A stretch of 64,000 bases of DNA, taken from contig JAPFFF010000003.1 of the NCBI GenBank assembly GCA_039105265.1, positions 6,076,001-6,140,000 on the forward strand, written 5' to 3'. Numbering within the stretch: position 1 is the first letter of the stretch; each line of letters begins with the position of its first letter. Shown here piece by piece: positions 50,294 through 61,529 of this stretch. This DNA is from Tritrichomonas musculus. Its lineage: Eukaryota; Parabasalia; Tritrichomonadida; Tritrichomonadidae. The translations under genes and the position numbers were made by a program. The notes under the pieces were generated by a model. It did no database searches, had not been told where the DNA came from, and saw only the letters and a program-made list of their open reading frames with translations.

Positions 50294-52519
50294 TTACACG
50301 CATAATGATTTTGGATTCAAAACGAATTGACTTTGTTGAGCTTTAGGACCTCCGTAATCATAACTAATTAGCTTCTGGTATCTTTTCAAATATTTCTGAG
50401 TAAAAAGGTCAAATCCATCGATATCAGTCAAAGCTACAGCTAAATTCTTACTTTTTAATGATGTATTATAGACAGCATTCAAAATTGGAAAAGCTGAAGA
50501 AGCGACAATTCCATATTGTCTTAATTCGCATTCGACGATTAAAACTGGTACAAAAGTTAAAGCCACTTCGATATTAATTTTTGGAATCATCATTGAAACA
50601 AATACGAAATGACGAATAGATTCATGAAGCATAGTACAAGTATCAAATTTAATAAACGTTGCCAAAATTGTATTCAAAAAAGTTTGATTTATGAATTTTG
50701 TTGAATTATTCATCAAAATTGTTAAAATTTTCAACGAATAGCAATGATACATATGAATGCGAGCAGGGGTAGAATGAAACATTGAACTTGCTGGTTCAAT
50801 AAAGTATTTCGATATTGAAAATGGCATTGTTGGGACGATGTTTTGAATAGTTTGCCATTGTGCATTAATTACAAAGTAAGGAACATGAAGACGTTGGAGA
50901 AGGCATGAATAAACGTCCAATTCGAGAAATTCTGGTTGAAAAATTGGGTTCAATGCTGCTGTATTAAGAATTTTATAAAGTGACTCCATTTTGAGATAAA
51001 TTGGATTGAGAAGATCTTCTTCATGATAGCTTAGAATACTGAATGTGCTGCTATTGTTATCTAAATGTATATTTTTGTTGGTGTTGTCATTAGAGTCGAT
51101 CAAATTAAGATTTGAATGAGTATTAAAATCTGAATCATTGAATGTGCCGTCATGTTTAATTATATCGGGGGTTTTGTTGCTTTTGTTGGTATTACTGGTG
51201 TTAAGATTTTCGCAGTTATAATGGTCATTTCCGATATCGATAATTATATTAAGCTTATTTTCTATGTTTTCATTAGAATTGTTGCCAGTTTCGATATTTT
51301 TATTAGAAATTTTTTTATTTTCATCTGTATTATTTGGAATATCATCATTTTGGTAATTTTTCTCACTTATATTTATTATATTTTCATGATTGCAATTATC
51401 GTTAAAATGTTTTTTAGGCATATTATTATAATCTTTATTATCATCATTTATTGTTTTTTCATTGTCATTATTTTTGGTTTTATTGATGCAATATATATTA
51501 TCAATGTTATCATTATTAATATATTTATCCTTACCATCATTATTTTCCTCTTTGGTAATAACTATATCCTCTGTATTTTCAATATAATTATCTTTATTTT
51601 GTCTCGCATTTCCTTCATCTTCATTATTAAATGAATTGCTCACGTTTATAATTAAATTTTGATTTGTGGAAAGTGTAGCAATTTCCTCTTTAGATTTGTT
51701 TTCATTTATATCTATAATAAAATTGCTGCTATCAAGGCTTTGACTCCCCAATATATGATTGTTCACTTCACTTTCTTCGTAATCTCCCCATTCATTATTA
51801 ATATTGGGTGCACAATCCATATAGAAGAGTGAACTTGAAATATTTTGAGTAAATTTCATTGATGAGATGATATTTTGTATTGAAGCTAGTCTTTCATTTC
51901 TCCCAAAAAGCATTCGAAATAGAAAAGCAATATTCACATTCTCTGTATATTTTAATAAAATGTATAAAAACTCGAAAGAGAAATATTTTTTGTGCTGAAG
52001 TTTTTCAAATTTTGCTTTCTGTGATTTTTTTGTTTTAAATTTAGAAAAAAATTTGAACTTACGTTTTGGTTCTTTTATTTTTGAGTGTATTTTTTTTATT
52101 TCGATTTCTTTATTGGGGAAATAAACTTGAAAATTTGATAAGTCAACGGTAAATATAGTAGAAATAACATCAGAAATTCGTGACAATTGAAAATCGCTAG
52201 GCCCATCTGGAGAGTCTTCTGATAAAACTTCAATAATAGCTTCATTAATCAAATCATTGCTGGCAATTTCTTGGAGCAAAACGATATGTCCTGATGTTAT
52301 AATATTGAAAGCTGAATCAGATAAATGTGTGCGAGTTTTTGAAAATGCATAAAGAAGTAGTTGCTTAGCATTCAAACAAAAAAAATTTGTTAAAGCTTCG
52401 CAATTCATCTTAAAAATACCACAAACAGATGGTTCTGATAAAACCATTTCGATGGTTGCTGTGTGATCATCTATACATTTTGCTAAATCTGGAGAAAATA
52501 AATAAAGATTTGATGTCAT
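50294..52519 (-). CDS. SAPS-like protein (possible PP6 regulatory subunit) with Asn/Asp-rich insert
   Basis: A 741-aa protein from the ATG at 52519; the frame extends 6 codons to a TTG at 52537 but that is unlikely to start. The N-terminal part has the pattern of SAPS proteins: 'LAKCIDDHTATIEMVLSEPS' then 'KMNCEALTNFF', with 'LLQEIASNDLINEAIIEVL' later, comparable to the 'L......TLEELLDE..I...K..N..L..FL' region of SAPS/PP6R subunits, which bind PP6 phosphatase. Helical repeats resume at the C-terminus (about 500-741). Between them (roughly 265-490) is a very Asn/Asp/Lys-rich low-complexity insert. Match is by eye and modest. Confidence 0.6.
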   Translation of the reverse strand: MTSNLYLFSPDLAKCIDDHTATIEMVLSEPSVCGIFKMNCEALTNFFCLNAKQLLLYAFSKTRTHLSDSAFNIITSGHIVLLQEIASNDLINEAIIEVLSEDSPDGPSDFQLSRISDVISTIFTVDLSNFQVYFPNKEIEIKKIHSKIKEPKRKFKFFSKFKTKKSQKAKFEKLQHKKYFSFEFLYILLKYTENVNIAFLFRMLFGRNERLASIQNIISSMKFTQNISSSLFYMDCAPNINNEWGDYEESEVNNHILGSQSLDSSNFIIDINENKSKEEIATLSTNQNLIINVSNSFNNEDEGNARQNKDNYIENTEDIVITKEENNDGKDKYINNDNIDNIYCINKTKNNDNEKTINDDNKDYNNMPKKHFNDNCNHENIINISEKNYQNDDIPNNTDENKKISNKNIETGNNSNENIENKLNIIIDIGNDHYNCENLNTSNTNKSNKTPDIIKHDGTFNDSDFNTHSNLNLIDSNDNTNKNIHLDNNSSTFSILSYHEEDLLNPIYLKMESLYKILNTAALNPIFQPEFLELDVYSCLLQRLHVPYFVINAQWQTIQNIVPTMPFSISKYFIEPASSMFHSTPARIHMYHCYSLKILTILMNNSTKFINQTFLNTILATFIKFDTCTMLHESIRHFVFVSMMIPKINIEVALTFVPVLIVECELRQYGIVASSAFPILNAVYNTSLKSKNLAVALTDIDGFDLFTQKYLKRYQKLISYDYGGPKAQQSQFVLNPKSLCV

Positions 52520-53007
52520 TAAAATATTGAAAAACAAAATATTTCATTGAAATTTGAAAGCAAAACCGTTGAACATTTCAAATAAATTTTATGAATATTT
52601 TTGAAACGATTTGTTATTTTCTTTTATTAATCAATAATTATGTGTAAATATATATTATATAAATATTTTAATATTTGTTTATAGAAATTTATTTTTCTAT
52701 AAAAAGATATTAATGTATATGCAATTCAACTATTTCAACAAATTTAAATAAAAATTGAATGATGTTTATATAAAAAGCAGTAAAGCATTGAAAATAAAAT
52801 TTCAATTAATATTCAAAAATACTAGGTAATTATTAAGTCAGAAGTTCAAAACATGCATTAAATTATTTTATAAAAGGCTTATAATAGAGAATAAAATATT
52901 AAACTATTATATTTTAAATATAAATTTATGAGTTTTAGAGCTTTTGAAAATTTTAGTTAAAGATTGGTCAAATTTGACTATATATTGGCCTTAAAAAAAA
53001 AAAAAAC
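52520..53007. other. Intergenic spacer
   Basis: AT-rich; ends in a 14-A run next to the palindromic element. No gene. Confidence 0.4.
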
Positions 53008-53353
53008 GGCTGAAGAATCAGGATCTATAAAAATCGGCACGAAAAAAGTTAGTTCGTAAAGGTGAAATACATGACCAAGAAAGCAAACTTATCTGCAGTT
53101 GAAGCATGCAATCCAGTCTTTCTAATAAGCAAAATAGCGCGAAATTCCAAATAAAAAAATAATGTCAACGGTTTTTTTAACCAATGAATAGGTCAATTCA
53201 TTTATTAACCCCTTGTTTAATTCAAAAAGTTTGTAGTACTCAATTTTCTGGAATAAACTTTTTGTGTTCATACCGATCAATACCGATCATGTATTTCACC
53301 TTTACGAACGAACTTTTTTCGTGCTGATTTTTATAGACCCTGATTCCTCTGCC
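53008..53353. mobile_element. Palindromic MITE-like element with ~67-bp inverted arms
   Basis: Left arm 53008-53074 and right arm 53287-53353 are inverted copies with about 5 mismatches in 67 positions (around 93%). The arms contain aatcagg, tataaaaatc and cacgaaaaaagtt. The 212-bp core has no gene and includes a short tandem copy of ataccgatca. The outer ends abut A-rich tracts, so any target duplication could not be defined and the element may be slightly longer. Confidence 0.75.
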
Positions 53354-53487
53354 AAAAAAAACGCTTGTTTTTTAGTGTATATAAAATAAATGAATTAGGA
53401 GATTTTATAAGAGCAAAGCTTAACTTATGCTGACATCAAATTTTCTAAATCATGAATAAATGTAATATTTAAAATTAAGAATATATG

Positions 53488-53490
<3 letters not shown>

Positions 53491-53527
<37 letters not shown>
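53491..53527. repeat. Poly-T tract (37) followed by a GT-rich run
   Basis: Thirty-seven T bases, then atgtgtgtgtatgtttgtgtgtg. The lysine-run frame on the opposite strand is an artefact of this tract. Confidence 0.85.
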
Positions 53528-53531
<4 letters not shown>

Positions 53532-53939
53532 GTGTGTATGTTTGTGTGTGTTTACGACCATAAATACTCAAAAAGAAATTAGTGAACGATGATAAACAGA
53601 ATTTCTTGAATACAATACTTGCTACCTGTTGTTTTGTTCTACAGAATTTCAAGTTATAAATTTAGTAAAAGAAAGCAAGGTAATAGTTTAAGAAACATTT
53701 CAGCCAAGAGAAATGTTTTATAATAATGACATTTTAGATTATGAGGATTTAAGATATATTATATAATAAATGCATTAAATCATCTAATGTGCTTTAAATA
53801 AATATATATTGACATATTTTAATTATTACTTTTTTTTAGGAATAACAATAATTGATGTAACTTTTAACTGATTTGTTCAACAATTCTAGATATCTATATC
53901 TAGACATCAATGTCAAAAAAGCATTTTTATGTTGGCAGT

Positions 53940-55240
53940 TCAATTTAGGTGTTAACCTATTCTTTCTATATGAATTAGCATATCTACTTATTGCCTACTG
54001 TTTTTCTCAAAATTGGAATGTATAATCCATTAACAAAGGTTAATGTAATTTTAATACATTTATACAGAGATAAACTTTGTTCTATCTTTGTCACATTTGC
54101 ATATAAAAAGAATCAGATAATAATGAAAAGTTTTTCAAAAGAAACATATTTCTGCATTGTACTAGATGAAGGAATAATATCTTCAAATCAAATATTACAT
54201 TTTATCTTCTTTACGGCATGAGTAATAATACAAATAAAAGCAAAATGGTAAAAAACTGAAAGCTCAAAAGAATTATTGAATAAGTGAATGATTATATATA
54301 TATTACTCTATAAATGATGCAGAAATTAAAGCTTTGGGATACTGTCTTACACCAAAAGAGTGTTTATATTTTCATAATTGGAATATAACAAAACAAAATC
54401 CTTTGTCAGAATATTGCATCCCATAATTTCATTTTGAAAACAATGAAGGCAATATCAATAAAGATTCAGAAATAATAATATCTGGGGAAAAAAAAGTTTT
54501 GATGATGTGAAAAAGAATATTTTCCTTTAGATGATACTGTTGATGACAAAACATATATTTTAAACTTTGAAAACCAATGATAAACCTCAGGAAAAAGAAA
54601 AAGAAGAATCTATAAATGATGAAACTGTTATGATATATATATATTTCCCATTCAAAAATAAAACTATTATCAAAAAACAAAAAATGAAAATTCGTGGAGT
54701 CAAACCTAAAATTCAATAAAAGGTTGAGAAAACATATGCGATATTGCATTATGGATTCAAGGTTTTGGAACATCTGAAGTTATCTGTGAGAAATTCTTTA
54801 AAAAAACCAGGTCCTTATTCATTTGAAAAAAAAGGTTAAATAGTCAAGAAAATTTGGTAGATTCCAAGAAGATCCATATATTGATATAACAATAATGAAT
54901 TAATTTGGCATGAAATATTCGTTTTCTCTATTGAATCTGTTATTGACTTCAACAATTTTCTGTAATTTTTTTTTTTTCCAAATCTTGAAACTAGGTTTAT
55001 GATGGAGCTGTAACTTCAATTATTATTATTATTATTATTATATATATATAAATCCTAATCACATTATTTGGGATGACTGTAAGGAGAGAAGCCACAAATT
55101 TTTTAAAATCAATTGGGCGATATTTAACACAACAATCAGAGCACAAATTGATGATTAGTTAGATAACAATCGGAGCTATACAATGTTTGCCATTGTTTTT
55201 TAAATTATTATGTTAAACTAAGTTTAAAAAATGATGTTCT
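53940..55240 (+). pseudogene. Heavily decayed coding relic of unknown family
   Basis: Short stretches with protein-like composition occur in shifting plus-strand frames (for example a 76-codon stretch from 53991, a SINDAEIKALGYCLTPKECL stretch near 54315, and DDCKERSHKFFKINWAIFN near 55072). Many breaks separate them and no start or end can be set. I do not recognise the family; it could be a host gene or an element relic. It ends shortly before the left end of the pogo-like transposon. A TTA/TA microsatellite (about 55019-55050) lies inside it. Confidence 0.4.
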
Positions 55241-55789
55241 TAGATTTTGTAAAGGACATCTTGCCATCATTACAAATTCCTACTCATTTCTTTTATGAAT
55301 AATTTGTATCATGCTGACAATTTATTTTGAAGTCACTTTGACCATCATAACGTCCTTTCATAAAAGCCTTAACGTTTCATCAGACCAGTAGCACTGGTCA
55401 AATTATTTCACATATTTGGTCAAAGTCGTATTAATTGAATACGTGGATCAAACTTTTTAAATATTTTGATCAAAATTTGAAATAACAAAAAAACAAGACA
55501 TTCAATTTTTTAAAATTTTCATTTTAAAGAAATTCAAACTATCGATTCATCTTACTTCCTGCATTGCAGGAAGAATATTATCCAATGTTTTTGACAAAAG
55601 ATCTAGCGAAATACAAAATGAAAAATTAATTTCCAAAAACAAAAAAATATTGTAATATTTAAGATTTTTTTTTTCCAATTATCTAAAAGAAAACAGGAGG
55701 TGAATCTTTGCTCATGAAACAATGTATTTTTGAAAAGAGATTAATATCTTCAAATGAAGTTTTTATCTTTGAACAATATTCAATATAAT

Positions 55790-57198
55790 TTACTTGTCCA
55801 TATACACATGTTTCCATTTAAATTCAAGCGAATGATTAATTTGATTGAGAAATTCAAGATTATTAATAATATTTCCATTTATATTCAAGCGATTGTTTTT
55901 ACGTTTCTTATTTAATAGTTCTCTTTCTTCTTCTGTTAATACGTGGACCATAGTGCTTGTTAAAACTATCTCGGGGTTAAATGGCCATGTTCCAGTAATA
56001 CTTGCAGCCATTCGGCAATCACCTGGAGTGCATGATTCGCTCCATAATTGAATTAATGATCTGAAAATGCGATCACGTATGGCATTGGCCAAAGAATCGG
56101 AATTGATAAATTTACTATTAGTAAACAATTGACTAAATTTATAACTAATTTTTTTTTTTTTTTTAATTTTCTCGCTAAAACAACATCGAACATTTGAAAA
56201 TAAATGTGTCGTATGCGCAGGAAGAATTATGACATCTATATTGAATAATGTAAAAAAAAATATAAAGAAATAGGATTTTCATGGGAATTATGCCCGTCTA
56301 AAATCAATACCGCCCTTTCATTACGTATTTCCTCATCAAGTCCTAAATGATAGCATGATAACCAATTTATAAAATTTAGGGACCAAAATAAAAACGAATT
56401 ACGATTTTGCCAACCGCTATTTGAAGAGCAAGCCCATAATTGTCCAGATTCAATGTATTTTTTGGCCTCTTGAGGACAATTTTCTAATTCAGGAATAATA
56501 ATGAAAGGCGTAATAGATATGCCTAAGCAATTATGACAAAACATAACACTAAAGTGTGGTATTGTTGTTGGTTCTCTTTTTGCCATTGTACAATGAATTT
56601 TTTTATTTTTGGGTCCAAATGAGTCTCATCTGCACCAAATATTAAAGCAGGATGAGCTCTTGTAAGTATTGGTCCGATAACTGAAAAATATGAATTTAAA
56701 ATATCTGGTGAGCAAGCATAATAACGATCGTTGTCAACAATTCGGACAGATTTTATCTTAGAATCAAGATCTTCCAAATGTTTATTGATCCAAGACCTGA
56801 CTGGTTCATTTATTTCACTTTGTTCAATCTCATCTGCTATGTTATCGCATTTTATTGTTTTCAAAAAGTTAACGGCACGCTTATTTCAGTCTTTTCTGAT
56901 AGAGACCGCTTCTTCAATAAGTTCAAATGAATCTACTGGTTCCGAATCTTTTGTTCTATCTTTAATGTAATTCTGTAATACATTAATGTCATAATCAGAT
57001 AGAAATGGTTCATTTCCATACAAATTGCCTTTTTCCCAATAAAGAGATAAAGCAGATCTTTTAAAATATGTTCTTATGGCAGACTGTGAGATATTTTCAT
57101 ATTCTGAATTCAGATTAGCTGCTTTCCAAGCAGCTTGAATTTGTTCTTGAATTAATAAATATAATACCTAATTCTGTATCATATATTGATATTAGCAT
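55790..57198 (-). pseudogene. Broken pogo/DDE_1-type transposase gene
   Basis: The minus strand encodes, in order: an N-terminal helix-turn-helix-like part (IQEQIQAAWKAANLNSEYEN, then ISQSAIRTYFKRSALSLYW); the first catalytic block, HPALIFGADETHLDP; a middle part with SSNSGWQNRNSFLFWSLNFI; the second, ERAVLILDGHNSHENP; and DVIILPAHTTHLFSN, the DDE_1 signature following the second Asp. These match the DDE superfamily endonuclease of pogo/Tigger/jerky elements. The gene is not functional: an in-frame stop near 56887 and frameshifts near 57165, 56580 and at a T-run near 56254 split it. Ends with VYMDK and a stop. Confidence 0.8.
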
Positions 57199-57482
57199 GC
57201 TCCTGAGGTATATATTTAAAAATGAACTAAAATTTAAGGAATTTAAAAAAAAAATTAGTTTTTTGTTAAATTTTTATTATTTTTGAGGATTGTGGTTAAT
57301 TTTATTTCTTACAAATTTAATATATTATTTTTATTCGTGTATGAAATAAAATGAACTGATAATTGCAACAAACTACTCGATAGGTGCATCTAAGAATTTC
57401 TTTTAAATATGGGCCTCGATAATTTCATTAATCCATTGATATTAGATGCAATATCAATTTATAATATTTTATATTAAACATA

Positions 57483-58906
57483 AGAGAAAGTATAATTAGC
57501 ACGCTGTGGTGGTGAAGTGACCATCACAGTGTTCTCAAAAAGTGAAAATTCAATGGAAACTTTTTGAAACACAGCTTTTTGATAAACAACTTTTTGATAA
57601 CTTATTATTCTGAAAATTTTTATTTCTTTGGCGCCATTTTATAAAATTTTATAGAAACAGAAAGGCCTGTCATTGTAGTCGTTCTGAAATCATTATTCTA
57701 GTTGTTTTTTGTTATTCCTAATACCAGACTGCTTTTATCAAATAATTTCTCTCGGATTGCTATCCTCAGATAGATATATTCTGATGGTAACTCTCAGATT
57801 ATAATTTTCAGCTTGGTTATTCGCAGATAGTCATTTCGCGGTTGGCAATTTTCAGATAGTTACTCTCAGATAGTAATTATTAGTTTAGTTATTCTCAAAT
57901 AATAAAAATCAGATAATAATTCTCAGATAGTTACTCCACAATCTACGATTCTCAGATAGTTATTCCACAATCTACGATTCTCAGATAGTAATTCCACAGT
58001 TTGCTATTCTTGGATAGTAATTCCACAGTTTGCTATTCTCAGATAGTAATTCCACAGTTTGCTAATTTCGGATAGTAATTCTCAGATATTTTCACCTAGA
58101 TAGTAATTCTCTTTGTTATTCTCAGATAATCTTTTTCAGATAGTAAATCTTTTCTTAATAATGAATAATAAGTTTGCATTTATATTTTAAAATTTTTTTT
58201 AGATAATAATAATGTCTAATACTCTAATATTGTAATGAGAAAATGGAGATAAATTATTTTTTTAAATCTTAAAATTGAATAGTTTATTTTTCTATATTGA
58301 ATTTTTTAAATGAGCTGTTTCAAATTTGAGTATTATATATCATTCATATTTATTTTCTCTAGATTTAGTTTGAATTCTTATAAATCTTTGAGAGTTAGGT
58401 GATATTATTTCTAAATTAGTTCCTTTTGGTGATTTTATTGGAGATATTTGCATGTAAGCATAATATTATATTAAAAATAATTATTTATTTCTTTTTTCTT
58501 TTATATATCAATGTTTTGAGATGTCATATTTAGTTTTTTCCTTTTTATATTGATTTTTTTCAATTATTCTCTTTCATTTTTCCTTAATATTTGTAATTTT
58601 TATGCTATCAATACATACAATCATCATTATTCTTTCTTTCCTATTTTACTATTCATATTCTCCTGATTTTTTTTATTTGGATCTTTTGTTTACGTTATTA
58701 TACTCTTTTTAATCTTAAATTTTAAATTTTTTTACGTTATTTTACTCTTTTTAATTTTGGTCAAAAAGTTAATAGTAATTATAATAATATTATCAAAAAG
58801 TTGTTTATCAAAAAGCTACGTATCAAAAAGCTTCCATTGAATTTTCATTATTTGAGAACACCGTGATGGTCACTTCACCATCACAGCGTGCTAACTTTTT
58901 GGTCCC
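57483..58906. mobile_element. 1.4-kb non-autonomous transposon nested in the pogo-like element
   Basis: Long inverted arms, 57498-57600 and 58790-58892 (103 bp each, about 8 mismatches, near 92% identity), begin agcacgctgtg. Looser similarity extends a few bases outward to 57483 and 58906. The 8-base direct repeat taaacata flanks these outer points (57475-57482 and 58907-58914). No protein-coding gene; the interior holds the 29-bp minisatellite at 57925-58086. It must be younger than the pogo-like element it sits in. Exact ends are slightly uncertain because only the inner 103 bp match well. Confidence 0.75.
57925..58086. repeat. 29-bp minisatellite (attctcagatagtaattccacagtttgct type)
   Basis: Five to six clear 29-base units are in register: attctcagatagt(t/a)a(c/t)tccacaatctacg variants first, then units ending ccacagtttgct. 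Degenerate cagatagt-containing units extend the array to about 57760 on the left and 58145 on the right. Units vary at a few fixed positions, so the array grew stepwise. Confidence 0.85.
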
Positions 58907-58914
58907 TAAACATA

Positions 58915-60048
58915 ATATAAATATTAGATATAAATAAATGAATATACATGTTTACAGTCAATGAATATTTATATTAAAATTGTCATAAAATGTAAACACT
59001 TTTTAAAAGGTTATTTCAAATATTTCAATATCTCATAAATATTCAGATATATATTGATATATATTCAAAAATATTGAGATATGAATTCAAAATACATTCT
59101 GAATTTTTTTTCAATGCTCCATTTTCTATTGATACTGAATAAATGAATAAATCTAAAAATAAAATATAACAAAATAGAAATAATTATATTATGCTTTGAG
59201 TTAATAAAAATATAAAATATAAAATATAAATTTTTAAAATTCCATAGAACGAAATTCCATTTTTTTATTGATTGAAACCAAGAAGAATAATAGTTTTGTT
59301 TACCAACGAGATATACATTCATGTATTTAGAGTAATATTAATGAATATGAGTTTTAGCATCAATTTTTATGTCAAAATAAAAATCAAACCTTAGTCATGC
59401 TGATAATAGTAATAATGTATTATTTTATGCTCACGAGAGTAAAATAGCATGCTAACATGAAGAAAAACTTAAATATCACCTTTGGAGTATAAGTATAATA
59501 ATAATAATTACAACAAATGCAAATATTTAAAGTTACAGAAATAATAAATAATATAATTAATTTAACATAATAATATAAATATAAAAAATATATCGAAAAA
59601 ACAATATCATAAAAAGATTTGAAAAAAAATCTTTTTATTAAATTGAATATTTATTGAAATTATTTTTCACAAAAAAAGTTTTTTGTTTACCGATGCATTT
59701 ATCTATTAAAACCAGACAATATTATATTCAATATTTAATAATACATTAAATGACAATATATATTTAAAAAATAAAGCAATTTTATATTTTTGCCGTTACT
59801 ATACACATCTTTTTTTTGATATTTATATAATACTTTTTAAGCTTTTAATTGTCAAATATAATTATATAATTTTTTATAATATATGTTATTAATTTTTTCC
59901 TATTTTACTATAATAAATCATCTAGAATAGACCAGTAACATAGTCAATACAAATTCAAAAAAATTCTTTTAAAAGGTGAAATCATGAAGGCCAATTAGAT
60001 TGTCGAATATAATTTGCCCTTAGTGCTACGGGTCTGGTGAAAGGACGT
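58915..60048. other. Right portion of the pogo-like element, non-coding
   Basis: Very AT-rich, with an 85-codon minus-strand frame (59065-59322) of Ile/Phe/Ser-rich composition that I consider noise. Ends in the inverted terminal sequence. Confidence 0.5.
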
Positions 60049-60050
60049 TA

Positions 60051-60518
60051 GTTACCTCTTTCCTCAAAAAGTTCTTAACTCAAATTTTTAAAAAAGCATT
60101 TATCTTTAATTGATGAATAAATATTAAGATAAAAAAATGCTTAAAAATTATTTAAAAGCTATATATTCTTTTTTAATAAAAATACCCTTTTCCCACGTAA
60201 TTTCGCAATTGGCTTTTTGAGAGCCCTCTCAAAATGTATAAAGAGACCGTTTAATATATTCATTTTACTAGAAAAGGAGAAGGTTTATTTTTTCATTTTT
60301 ATTTAGTGCCAAGTTTGTTCATACCCCTTTTATATTTGTACAGCAGGATCGATATATATTCATTGTTGGATGTCAAAGAGGTATTATACGAAATTAGTGA
60401 CAAATTAATGATTATACAAATTCCCGATTTTCAATAATTCTGATGACGCTTTATCTATTTAGCACATACTCTTCACAATGCATTTAGAATCAAGAGCATA
60501 ATATAAATACGCGATATC

Positions 60519-60555
<37 letters not shown>

Positions 60556-61529
60556 TTATTAATCTCTAATTTCATCAAAGAATATAATTAGGAAAAAAAG
60601 AAAATTCATTGATAATTCATATATTTTGAACTAATTACATCATAATAAATATGATATTTGCGATGGTTTGCTAAAATCTCAAAATACGACCTACAAAATA
60701 TGCAATAAAATTAATTTTCTCGACTAAATATTAGATATTTTCAGTTGATGCTTTCACAACCTGATTTATATTGGAAAAGAAACATTTTATATATATAATA
60801 AAAACCTACTCATTTTTTTTAATTCTTCAACAGATATCTTTTTTTTTTTACAATTTGCATAATAAAAATAGTTTATATATGAGTGCTGCAACTCAAACTT
60901 TTTAAATTTTTCAAACTGTTTTTTTTGCACAAATAAAAGTGTTTAGAACGATTTAACCATTCAGATATATTTATATATCTTTTGTAAATGTGTACATTCA
61001 TGAATTAATCCAAAAAAAAGAAAAAAAATTCAACATGACATTGGTTCAAATCATATGAATGAAATTGTTTAATATATATTTCACTACAAAATATTTAAAC
61101 AATTATTAAAAGTAAACATATTTATTAATAATATATATTATAATTCAAAAAAGAATGGAATATAAATTTAAATTAAATTTAAAAAATGATAAATTTATGA
61201 ATTTCTTGAAATTTTTCCCTAAATTATTTTATAATATTTTTATCCTTAATTTATTGCATGATGATACAAAATAATTTATAATTAGATAAATAACTGTCTT
61301 ACTGTTTTTTCAGAACAGTACATTTAGAACAAAAAAGTATTATTTTTTTTTTATTTTGGAAAAATATTGTTTAGAAAATTAAATTACTATTATATAAATT
61401 ATTTTTACTAAAAAAATTCAAAAGCATAATGAGTTATTCGACTTTTTTATTATCGATCATATCATTTGTGAACTGATGTATTCAAAATCGTTTAGATAAA
61501 ATTTTCGATAAAAATTTATAGGAAAGAAG
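60051..61529. other. AT-rich spacer with poly-T tract
   Basis: No gene recognised. A 35-base poly-T tract spans 60520-60554. It separates the pogo-like element from the P-like transposase gene; I found no terminal inverted repeat of the latter here. Confidence 0.5.

Larger units (their letters stand above)
55350..60048 (-). mobile_element. 4.7-kb pogo-like DNA transposon with a nested element
   Basis: Both ends begin acgtcctttca (the left end then carries a 20-base interruption before cagacc.gtagcac resumes), in inverted orientation, and both are flanked by TA (55348-55349 and 60049-60050), the target duplication of the Tc1/mariner/pogo superfamily. It encodes a broken DDE transposase on the minus strand (about 55790-57198). 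A 1.4-kb element (57483-58906) is inserted downstream of the window-right side of that gene; without it the transposon is about 3.27 kb. The remaining right part (58915-60048) is AT-rich and non-coding. Confidence 0.8.

Noticed and set aside
51152-51634. 160-codon plus-strand frame rich in Ile and Phe
   Set aside because: It is the antisense of the Asn/Asp-rich insert of the SAPS-like gene; the composition is the complement of AAT/GAT codons.
52520-52537. Six-codon extension of the SAPS-like gene starting at TTG
   Set aside because: Same reason: non-ATG; the ATG at 52519 is the first proper start.
53425-53652. 75-codon minus-strand frame with a long lysine run
   Set aside because: Produced by the 37-base poly-T tract.
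57925-58086. CRISPR-like array
   Set aside because: The 29-bp units are contiguous with no unique spacers, so it is a minisatellite; the genome is eukaryotic.
59065-59322. 85-codon minus-strand frame in the right part of the pogo-like element
   Set aside because: Ile/Phe/Ser-rich AT noise without domain; not part of the transposase.
60051-61529. Left terminal inverted repeat for the P-like transposase gene
   Set aside because: Compared by eye with the last 145 bases of the window; no convincing inverted match, so the element ends are left undefined.
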